DNA of 7,241 nucleotides from Planctomycetota bacterium (GTDB lineage Bacteria > Planctomycetota > Planctomycetia > Planctomycetales > Planctomycetaceae): positions 1-7,241 of the forward strand of contig JAADHY010000397.1 of assembly GCA_013151585.1 (NCBI GenBank), in the 5' to 3' direction. The position numbers and the translations under genes were made by a program. Shown here piece after piece: positions 1 to 5,576 of the stretch (position 1 is its first letter; the number at the start of each line of letters is the position of its first letter). Below the pieces are notes generated by a model. The model had not been told where the DNA came from, made no database searches, and saw only the letters and a program-made list of their open reading frames with translations.

Positions 1-232
1 CTGGAAATCCATGATTCCGATCTCTTTGCGCACTCGTTGCCGCAGGACGTCGTGGCTTCGGTCTTCGCCAACCGCGAGCTATACCTGGTTTTTGGCGAAT
101 TACGGTTCGACAACGGCCCGTGTCGAGACGGCGGACGCGTATGTTCCCGTGACCGGCTCTGCCCGCTCTACGAATCGCCACTGGCAACTGAAGCCGCGGA
201 CATTGCAGATTCTGAAGCGAGTGAAGGCATAG
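1..232 (+). CDS. C-terminal end of an unrecognised protein, frameshifted
   Basis: This is the 3' end of a gene that begins left of the window. From base 1 the first frame reads LEIHDSDLFAHSLPQDVV and goes on to ANRELYLV. At the T run 89-93 that frame turns into unlikely sequence, while the second frame continues sensibly as LANYGSTTARVETADAY and on to HWQLKPRTLQILKRVKA, with TAG at 230-232. Removing one T from the run gives an unbroken LYLVLANYG. The alternating hydrophobic pattern suggests a beta-rich C-terminal domain, and the ending resembles tails I associate with planctomycete hypothetical or glycosidase-like proteins; I cannot name the family. It converges with the Uma2 gene, 56 bases away, and no clear terminator lies between them. 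That these two frames belong to one gene is fairly sure; its function is unknown. Confidence 0.6.
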   Translation, partial: WKSMIPISLRTRCRRTSWLRSSPTASYTWFLANYGSTTARVETADAYVPVTGSARSTNRHWQLKPRTLQILKRVKA

Positions 233-288
233 AAGCCCGTTTCCCGATCGCGGATGGCAGCCGAGGATGGTCGCCGCATTGGCATGGT

Positions 289-879
289 CTAAACGAAGAG
301 CTCGCGCACCGGCACGCGCCAGCCGGGCACGACGTCGTCGGCCTCCAGCGTATCCTGTTCCGTAAGCGTCGCCGTGCGGCCCGCGCCGCGATAGATGTAC
401 ACGACTCGCGGCGTAGGGTCGACCACCAGTACCATGCGCGTCCCGGCCTGGAGCCAAGTACGAGCCTTCTCCTCGACCTCCGTGAAGCTGTCACTAGGCG
501 AGATGACTTCGACGGCCAGTTCCGGAGCGAACGGAAGATATCCTCGTGTATCCTCCAGACCTTCGAGCCGTTCTTTCTTGACAAATGCCGCGTCAGGGGC
601 CAACACCGTGTCCGGATCGCGGCAAAGCAAGAATCCCGTTTCAGCACCGCAAGTCGACCCGAGGTCATTCTTCCGGACATCCTCGTCGAGCAACGCTCCC
701 ACTCGGATTGCGACCCGACCATGCTCGAATCCCGCGGGCGACATCATGCGCAGTTCTCCCTTGATCAGCTCATAGCGATGGCCGTCGTCCGGCAACCGGA
801 GCAGTTCCTCGGCCGTCATCGGCCGGCTGGGTTCTGGTGGTCCGGTTTTCACGGTCGCTGCTTGCGGCTCGCTGGCCAT
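289..879 (-). CDS. Uma2 family endonuclease-like protein (DUF820)
   Basis: A complete 196-residue protein of the Uma2/DUF820 family, whose members adopt the PD-(D/E)XK restriction-endonuclease fold; their cellular role and substrate are mostly unknown. Visible family marks in order are the N-terminal helix MTAEELLRLPDDGHRYELI with E37 and GE42 (21-42), the MSPAGFEHG motif with H53 (46-54), APDAAFV with D96 (94-100), LAVEVISPSD with E124 (121-130), and K138 in VEEKARTWLQAG followed by a VVDP strand (152-155). D96, E124 and K138 fit the catalytic positions, so the fold looks active. Length is normal for the family. The ATG at 879 is preferred because GAAGGGA (888-894) sits 8 bases upstream; the upstream ATG at 900 has no ribosome binding site, and the frame's further extension to 1179 has no family similarity. 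Such genes are often present in many copies in planctomycetes and cyanobacteria, usually as single genes, as here. Confidence 0.9.
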   Translation of the reverse strand: MASEPQAATVKTGPPEPSRPMTAEELLRLPDDGHRYELIKGELRMMSPAGFEHGRVAIRVGALLDEDVRKNDLGSTCGAETGFLLCRDPDTVLAPDAAFVKKERLEGLEDTRGYLPFAPELAVEVISPSDSFTEVEEKARTWLQAGTRMVLVVDPTPRVVYIYRGAGRTATLTEQDTLEADDVVPGWRVPVRELFV

Positions 880-946
880 GATGCTGATCCCTTCGGGCAT
901 GTCCGACCGAAACGAAGCACAACGTCTCGCGGCTCTCTTCTTTGTG

Positions 947-955
947 AGTATACCA
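947..955 (-). promoter_or_regulatory. extended -10 promoter candidate for the Uma2 gene
   Basis: Read on the minus strand the bases are TGGTATACT, which is an extended -10 (TG-N-) joined to TATACT, five of six matches to TATAAT. No good -35 is present at 16-18 bases, which is tolerated for extended -10 promoters. Transcription would begin near 940, giving a leader of about 60 bases before the ATG at 879. Sigma-factor preferences of planctomycetes are poorly known, so this is a pattern match only. Confidence 0.4.
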
Positions 956-1012
956 ATCACAGACTGTCGCGGACATCCGCCCCCTCTGTCTTCCGCACTT
1001 CTTGAACGGAAC

Positions 1013-1141
1013 GCCTCCGGTCGCCGAAATGGGATTTTTGGCCGTCTGAGCGAGAACATCGCTCGCTCACCGGAGGCTCCATTGGGTGACCGGGGTGATC
1101 CCATTTGGTGACACCATTCGGTGAGCGAGACCGTCAACGGT
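1013..1141. repeat. cluster of nested and competing inverted repeats
   Basis: Several perfect inverted repeats are packed into about 130 bases between the divergent Uma2 and HEAT/YHS genes. GCCTCCGGT (1013-1021) pairs with ACCGGAGGC (1069-1077). AAATGGGAT (1027-1035) pairs with ATCCCATTT (1098-1106). TGAGCGAG (1047-1054) pairs with CTCGCTCA (1062-1069) across a 7-base loop. CTCGCTCACCG (1062-1072) pairs with CGGTGAGCGAG (1119-1129). The third and fourth pairs share the 1062-1069 arm and so exclude each other. A small dyad ACCGT-CA-ACGGT closes the cluster at 1130-1141. The block lies upstream of the likely Uma2 promoter, so it would not be in that mRNA; it could be in a long leader of the plus-strand gene, a free structured RNA, a REP/MITE-like element or a protein-binding region. 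The repeats are directly visible; the role is unknown. Confidence 0.65.
1079..1124 (+). repeat. three direct copies of CCATTNGGTGA
   Basis: The 11-base unit occurs as CCATTGGGTGA (1079-1089), CCATTTGGTGA (1101-1111) and CCATTCGGTGA (1114-1124). The copies differ only at the sixth base, with start-to-start spacings of 22 and 13. A fourth GGTGA core lies at 1094-1098. They overlap the inverted-repeat cluster and could be operator half-sites for a DNA-binding protein or degenerate copies made by local duplication. Confidence 0.6.
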
Positions 1142-1514
1142 GGCGTCGATACAGTTTGCCGAGTTTTTCTTGATCCCAACCTTTCCGAACGCGAGCAGTT
1201 TGACGGGAATTCGGATTATGACGGCCGTGCCGGGCGGATTCCGGAAACTCGGGATCGGCGGATGTCTGGGCTTAAGCGGATTGTTCTGGCTGCGCCGATT
1301 GTGTAGCTACGGCTCGGCTGCGCGGAGCGGATTTGCTCCATTGCAGGAGCTCGCCCCAAAGCGGACGAGCTCGGCGACAGCTTCCGCGCGACGTCGAAGT
1401 GACGCTGGGCGAGACGAGTGGCCGGGTGGGAGAGGTCGGCGGCCGAGTAGGTACTGCGGCTCGGCGGATAAGTGGCAATGGCGTGGAGACATAGAAGTTA
1501 AGGAGAGCGTATCC
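1142..1514. other. long non-coding stretch before the HEAT/YHS gene
   Basis: I see no convincing gene here. The reading frame of the downstream gene stays open back to 1140, including an ATG at 1218, but the translation is compositionally odd and lacks a ribosome binding site at those starts, whereas the ATG at 1515 has both a strong site and a signal peptide behind it. Only small dyads are visible: GTAGCTAC (1303-1310), GGAGC/GCTCC (1324-1339) and TCGGC/GCCGA (1436-1446). No promoter with acceptable -35 and -10 boxes could be picked out for the plus strand. Confidence 0.5.
1500..1505 (+). promoter_or_regulatory. ribosome binding site AAGGAG
   Basis: A strong Shine-Dalgarno match lies 9 bases before the ATG at 1515. 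It decides the start of the HEAT/YHS gene against the earlier in-frame start codons. Confidence 0.85.
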
Positions 1515-2840
1515 ATGTGGTCTCACAGAACGATCCGGAAAGAGCTTTGCCGTGTCGGCCTCGGTGTCTTTCTGCTGATGGCCGTCCCGATGGTCCGGTT
1601 GGGCGCTCAGGAGACAGCGCCGGAGTTCACGCCACCGCCTCTCAGCCCCAGCTTGTTGGATTTTCTCACCGGTCTTCCCATCGCGTACAACACCAAGCTT
1701 CTTTGCACGCCCAAGTTGCTGCGGCCGCCGTTCGCCGGGGCCCCCGTCGATTCGGCCAAGGGGCTGGCTGCCAAGATCAAGGCTCAGCAATTGGACGCTA
1801 AGAACCGGGCCAAAGCCGCCAAGTTTCTCGGAACGGTCGACTGCGTGGCCTATCCGGAGGCCCAGGAGCAGTTGATGAAACTGCTGCAAGAGGACCCAAG
1901 CGAGAAGGTTCGGCTGGCGGCCGCCAAAGCGCTGAAGGAGCAATTCCACCGCGGACATGATCCGCATCCGGGCAAGAAAAAACTGCGCCGGTTCGACACG
2001 TGCCGCGGCTGCTGTCCCAAACCCGAGGTCCTCAACGCGCTGTCTGAGCGAGCCTACGGCTACGACGACGAAGGGTGTCCGCTCGAACCTTCTCCGCGGG
2101 TGCGTGAAGCGATCGCCGAGGCGTTGAATGAATGCTGTGAGTGCTGGTATGCCGGCTACACGGAAGAGGTTATTCCTCAGCCTGCTGAGGAGGAGGCGGC
2201 GCCGAGGAAAGAAGAAGCAGAGCCTCAGGCTGCGCCACCGGCTGAGCCGGTAACGCCCAAGAAGGAGGAAAAGGCCCCGGTGCCGCCGCCCGAAGATCCG
2301 GGTCGCAAAGCCTCAAAGGCCACGGGCGCGGTCCTCCGCCCGGTTCCCCAGCGCGGTTCGATCCCGCCCGCTCCCGATGCGGTCCCTCAAAGTGTCCCGA
2401 CCGGGCAAAACCAGCCGAAGCGTTTCCGTCGGGAGCTGGACGACCGGCGTGGCGGCACCGCTTCGTCCAACCGGTCAGCAATGCTGGTGAAACACGAAAC
2501 CGATACCACTAAAGCTCTTCCCGAGGTGGCGTGCCTTCGCGGCTACTGTCCGGTGGCGATGCTCGAGCATCGGCTCATCCCCGCCAAGAAGCAGTTTACC
2601 TCGGTCTTCGAGGGACGCGTCTTTCACTTTTCCAGTGCTCGGGCCAAAGAGGCGTTCGACCGCGATCCGCAGAGGTTCGCTCCCGTTTTGGGCGGAATCG
2701 ATATCGTCATCCTGCGAAAGACGGGACAGCGGGTGACGGGCAACTGCTTCGTCCCGTATAACGGGCGGCCGTACTGGTTCGCCACCAAGAAGAACCGCGA
2801 CCTCTTCCTGGCGAATCCGGAACGGTACGTCTCACCATGA
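1515..2840 (+). CDS. secreted HEAT-repeat protein with two YHS-like domains
   Basis: A 441-residue exported protein with no known specific function. Residues 1-31 form a Sec signal peptide (basic MWSHRTIRKELCR, hydrophobic LGVFLLMAVPMV, likely cleavage after VRLGA). Residues about 80-144 and 169-211 look like HEAT-type helical repeats (PSEKVRLAAAKAL, SPRVREAIAEALNECC), usually protein-binding scaffolds. Cysteines cluster as CRGCC (163-167) and CCEC (207-210), with C188 between, suggesting disulfides or a metal site. A Pro/Glu/Lys-rich flexible linker spans about 217-335. The tail holds two YHS-like units: GYCPVAML through FEGRVFHFSSARAKEAF and DPQRF (343-388), then GNCFVPYNGRPYWF through NPERY (409-438). 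YHS domains are small, often metal-associated modules, but the usual FCSxxC cysteines are replaced here by FSSARA and FATKKN, so these copies probably serve another role. The start is fixed by AAGGAG nine bases upstream and by the signal peptide. The gene stands alone, convergent with the vWA gene. Likely location is periplasm or cell surface. Confidence 0.85.
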   Translation: MWSHRTIRKELCRVGLGVFLLMAVPMVRLGAQETAPEFTPPPLSPSLLDFLTGLPIAYNTKLLCTPKLLRPPFAGAPVDSAKGLAAKIKAQQLDAKNRAKAAKFLGTVDCVAYPEAQEQLMKLLQEDPSEKVRLAAAKALKEQFHRGHDPHPGKKKLRRFDTCRGCCPKPEVLNALSERAYGYDDEGCPLEPSPRVREAIAEALNECCECWYAGYTEEVIPQPAEEEAAPRKEEAEPQAAPPAEPVTPKKEEKAPVPPPEDPGRKASKATGAVLRPVPQRGSIPPAPDAVPQSVPTGQNQPKRFRRELDDRRGGTASSNRSAMLVKHETDTTKALPEVACLRGYCPVAMLEHRLIPAKKQFTSVFEGRVFHFSSARAKEAFDRDPQRFAPVLGGIDIVILRKTGQRVTGNCFVPYNGRPYWFATKKNRDLFLANPERYVSP

Positions 2841-2998
2841 CGGCTCAACGACTCAGCCGGAGTCCGCTCAGGCTTTGTTCCTCGGCTTCGTCCGGATCAT
2901 CCACAAACAATGCCTGTGACGGACGGACGGTAACACACGGGCCCGAGGCGTGGTGAGAGGGGGAAAACTATCCTGAGCGCCTCTGCTTGCCTCAAGGA

Positions 2999-3023
2999 GG
3001 AGTGTGATCCCCGTGAACACTCC
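2999..3023. terminator. stem-loop, possible part of a bidirectional termination region
   Basis: GGAGTGT (2999-3005) pairs perfectly with ACACTCC (3017-3023) across an 11-base loop. It lies about 160 bases after the HEAT/YHS stop. No T tract follows on either strand, so it is not a classical intrinsic terminator; it may protect mRNA 3' ends or assist factor-dependent termination. Confidence 0.35.
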
Positions 3024-3045
3024 GGGCTCGACTCGCTAACATGAC

Positions 3046-3081
3046 ACGAGCGAGGGAGGACCTGGAACTGCCCTCGCTCGT
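3046..3081. terminator. 11-bp GC-rich hairpin between convergent genes
   Basis: ACGAGCGAGGG (3046-3056) pairs perfectly with CCCTCGCTCGT (3071-3081) across a 14-base loop. It is the strongest hairpin in this region and sits about 100 bases past the vWA-TPR stop, where a bidirectional terminator would be expected. The plus-strand side is followed by AGCTTTG, only a three-T run, and the minus-strand side by no T tract, so intrinsic termination is uncertain. Confidence 0.5.
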
Positions 3082-3178
3082 AGCTTTGCGCCGCTTGTTG
3101 GATTCGGAATTCTCGGCAGTGTGGAGCCGAAGGGTTTTCCGCCCGTGAGCTGAAGACACACCGTTGGACAAAGCCGAC

Positions 3179-5383
3179 TCAGGGGCCGACCGAAGTTTGG
3201 GCGAATTTTGTGCGACCCGCCGATGGCACGACGACCTTGTGCACCCGCTGGGCGTAACGCAACGGCGAACCATCGGGCGACATTTTTCGCCGTTTGACAG
3301 GTGGGTGCACATACCGCTGGTAGTAGGCGGCTTCATCCGAGTCGGGCCAATCGACGAGCAATTCGATGATGGCATCTCGGGCTCGATCCAGCCGTTCCCG
3401 GTCACCGAACTTTTCGCCCACCTGAGGCCCCGCTCCCCAGTCCCCCAGATACAGGCCTGCGAGCATCCACAGGGCCCGCCGAACCGAATCCGACTTTCGC
3501 GGACCGGAAGCCGCGACGATCTTTTCGTATCGCTCGATGGCTGCCAGTGGATCATGTTGGACGAAAAGGGCGAAATCGGCTTCGATTTCCAGGCGGTCTG
3601 GATCGCTCTCGGGAAGACGTTGAGCTGCCTGGCGAGCCCTCGTCAAATACTCGGCGGCTTTTTCGGCCCGACCGAGGTTTAAATAGCAGTCGGCCAAAAG
3701 CATCCAGGCGAAAGCGTCATCTGGGCGAGATGGAACGAGCGATCGGAGCAGTTCGATGGCTTTCTCGGTTTTTCGTTTGGCTTCGGGCGTTCCCGCGTGG
3801 AGCTGAAGGGATTCCTGCAAGAGGCGGTACGGGGTCGCTAACGGGCCGGCCAAGCGGGAGGCCGGTGCTGTACCCTTCGCGCCGTAAAGCTTGACGAAGG
3901 CGGCGGCTTTGGCAACTCCTTTTTGCTCGGCTTCACGCATCGCGTCCAGAAGCGCTGCGAAGGCCTGGTCTGGAAGTTGGGGCAACGGCCCAGCGACCGG
4001 CTGGCTTTCGATGCGGGTCTGTCCATCTGCCCCGATCGCGACCAGCCGCGTTTTGGCCGCTTCCGGGGTGCCGGAGTAACTTCCCCAGATCACGAAGTCC
4101 ACACCCAAACGGTCTGCAAGGGCGGCCAACCGGGTGTCGTCCTCGGCCGTTTGGCGAGCGATTTGGCTCCAGGCTCGGCGGAGCGTCCGCAGCCCCGGGA
4201 CGTTTCGCCCTTCAACACGACGAAACTGATCCAGCAGGGCTGTGAAGAAATCCAGCCGGTCGTCCTCGTAGGCGATAAACTTCATCTGCGTCAAGGGAAA
4301 AGGCGGAAGGACGGCCACCGCCACCTGCGATTGCGTCTTTCGCCGTTCGATCTCGTCGGCCGGAATGCTCTTCAGCTCAAGCATCACCGGCGGGGCCGTC
4401 CCCGTCATTTGTTGAAGCGACCGCACGGTCCGAGGGTCTTCCAAATCCAGAAACGTACCGCCCGATGCCTCCGCCAGCTCGCGGAAGAACTTTTGAAGCT
4501 CCGGTCGATGACGCTCAAAGACCGTCCGGTCTGTGACGCCGGAATTGCACGCGATGGTGCAGATGGTCACGCCCTTCGACCGGGCCAGCTCGGCCAGCTC
4601 GGCCGTGGTGTAGCCCCGAAGCGGCCGTGGCTGGGCCTTTTCGTCCTCCCAGTAGGTCCACCATCGCGGGCAGCGCCGGTAGTCCGTGTATTGTTCGTCC
4701 CACGGCGGAGCGTCGCCAGCAACGACGATAACCCGCGTTACATCGTCGTCGGCCGCCCACTGCAGTTGTGTCAGAGCGGCGTAGACTCCGCGATCCACTT
4801 GCTCGGGGAATCCCGGATCCCCGGGCTCGAGCGAGATCGACTGAAGGGTCTGGATAATCTGCTCCAAGTCGCGATCGAAGACGAAAAAACCGTTGCCCGC
4901 TCGATCGCCGTGCGAAAGAACTTCTGCAGCGTGCGGTCGGTCCTGCTCGAGCTGATTGGCGTGAAAGTCGTACTTCTTCCAGAGATCGCGATAAATCACA
5001 ATCGCGATCTCAACGAACACATCCTGCGGCCCACTCACTCCTTTGACTTGGCTCCGCATGCCGTTGACGAAACTGACGAGGTTCTGCTTCAGGCTGCGGA
5101 TGTCGGCTCGCATCGTGTTCGTCGCGTCCAGGACAAAGGCCACCTGGATGTTTCGGCGTGCGTCGCTGAAATCCAGAATAGACCGCTGGATCACGCCCTT
5201 TTGGCCCGGGGCCACATAAGCGGGGTACCGCCGCACTGTTATGCGGGAGGCTACCGACGAACGCAAAGCGTCGCCCAAGGCGTAGCCGCCGTCCGGTAAG
5301 GCCGGCTGTCCTCGAGTGACTGTGCTGCAGCACAGGACGACTAAACTCATCCGCGCGACAACTGCAACGTGCTGGCGTATCAT
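3179..5383 (-). CDS. secreted vWA / TolB-N-like / TPR protein
   Basis: A 734-residue exported protein without a named function. Residues 1-25 are a Sec signal peptide (MIRQHVAVVARMSLVVLCCS, cleavage near TRG-Q; no proper lipobox). Residues about 78-325 form a von Willebrand factor A domain: strand VAFVLDATNTM carries the MIDAS motif D86-T88-T90, and IVVAGDAPP gives D224, a form seen in bacterial vWA proteins. Such domains bind a metal ion and protein ligands. Residues about 352-465 resemble the TolB-N/FlgO/CsgG-like domain found before TPRs in many bacterial proteins (VAVLPPF, then LADRLGVDFVIWGSYSG and LVAIGADGQTRIES). Residues about 515-690 are TPR-like helices (AFAWMLLADCYLNLGRAEKAAEYL is the clearest unit). 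The start is fixed by AAGGAG (5391-5396) seven bases before the ATG. The gene lies 193 bases downstream of the caspase gene on the same strand, so an operon is possible but unproven; that gap has only weak dyads (5432-5448, 5505-5529). The protein is probably a periplasmic or surface scaffold. Confidence 0.85.
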   Translation of the reverse strand: MIRQHVAVVARMSLVVLCCSTVTRGQPALPDGGYALGDALRSSVASRITVRRYPAYVAPGQKGVIQRSILDFSDARRNIQVAFVLDATNTMRADIRSLKQNLVSFVNGMRSQVKGVSGPQDVFVEIAIVIYRDLWKKYDFHANQLEQDRPHAAEVLSHGDRAGNGFFVFDRDLEQIIQTLQSISLEPGDPGFPEQVDRGVYAALTQLQWAADDDVTRVIVVAGDAPPWDEQYTDYRRCPRWWTYWEDEKAQPRPLRGYTTAELAELARSKGVTICTIACNSGVTDRTVFERHRPELQKFFRELAEASGGTFLDLEDPRTVRSLQQMTGTAPPVMLELKSIPADEIERRKTQSQVAVAVLPPFPLTQMKFIAYEDDRLDFFTALLDQFRRVEGRNVPGLRTLRRAWSQIARQTAEDDTRLAALADRLGVDFVIWGSYSGTPEAAKTRLVAIGADGQTRIESQPVAGPLPQLPDQAFAALLDAMREAEQKGVAKAAAFVKLYGAKGTAPASRLAGPLATPYRLLQESLQLHAGTPEAKRKTEKAIELLRSLVPSRPDDAFAWMLLADCYLNLGRAEKAAEYLTRARQAAQRLPESDPDRLEIEADFALFVQHDPLAAIERYEKIVAASGPRKSDSVRRALWMLAGLYLGDWGAGPQVGEKFGDRERLDRARDAIIELLVDWPDSDEAAYYQRYVHPPVKRRKMSPDGSPLRYAQRVHKVVVPSAGRTKFAQTSVGP

Positions 5384-5390
5384 CGAGATA

Positions 5391-5396
5391 CTCCTT
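5391..5396 (-). promoter_or_regulatory. ribosome binding site AAGGAG
   Basis: On the minus strand AGGAAGGAG ends seven bases before the ATG at 5383. This is a strong site and supports that start over the in-frame ATG eleven codons later. Confidence 0.85.
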
Positions 5397-5576
5397 CCTG
5401 TTCGAATTCGCGGCGATTCGTAACCGTCCCCACGCTGAGGCCCAGCGTCGCGCCGTGGCCGATGGTGCCACCACTGGCTACGGGAGACCAGGACTTTCGC
5501 AGGACCGTCCGGTTAGTTGGCACGGACAGGACCGCGACCGAGATCGCTGGGTCACACATCGTTTGTTCCCGGGGGC

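Larger units (their letters stand above)
2841..3178. other. convergent intergenic region
   Basis: These 338 bases separate the 3' ends of the HEAT/YHS gene and the vWA-TPR gene. No reading frame in it looks like a gene. It contains three tandem ACGG units (about 2919-2930), an isolated perfect AAGGAGG (2994-3000) and two stem-loops described separately. Confidence 0.5.

Noticed and set aside
37..1005. Long plus-strand open frame of 322 codons
   Set aside because: It begins in the true left-edge gene but beyond about base 93 lies out of frame and antisense to the Uma2 gene, whose motifs are clear. The translation is Arg/His-rich with no domain.
1010..1145. Integron attC site or CRISPR repeats
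   Set aside because: No GTTRRRY core sites at the ends, no integrase, and the repeats are irregularly spaced without spacers.
880..1179. N-terminal extension of the Uma2 gene
   Set aside because: The family's conserved region begins after the ATG at 879, which has a ribosome binding site. The extension is Arg/Ser-rich and crosses the inverted-repeat cluster.
1140..1514. N-terminal extension of the HEAT/YHS gene by 125 codons
   Set aside because: The extension would bury the signal peptide, has no ribosome binding site and looks non-coding. The ATG at 1515 has AAGGAG at 9 bases.
3923..5299. Plus-strand open frame of 458 codons
   Set aside because: It is wholly antisense to the vWA-TPR gene, has no ribosome binding site or recognisable motif, and is expected from GC-rich codon bias on the other strand.
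5432..5529. Small dyads (ACGCTG/CAGCGT and CCGTCCG/CGGACAG) as a terminator or attenuator before the vWA gene
   Set aside because: Stems are only 5-6 bp, one is imperfect, and no T tract follows. They are within chance for this composition.
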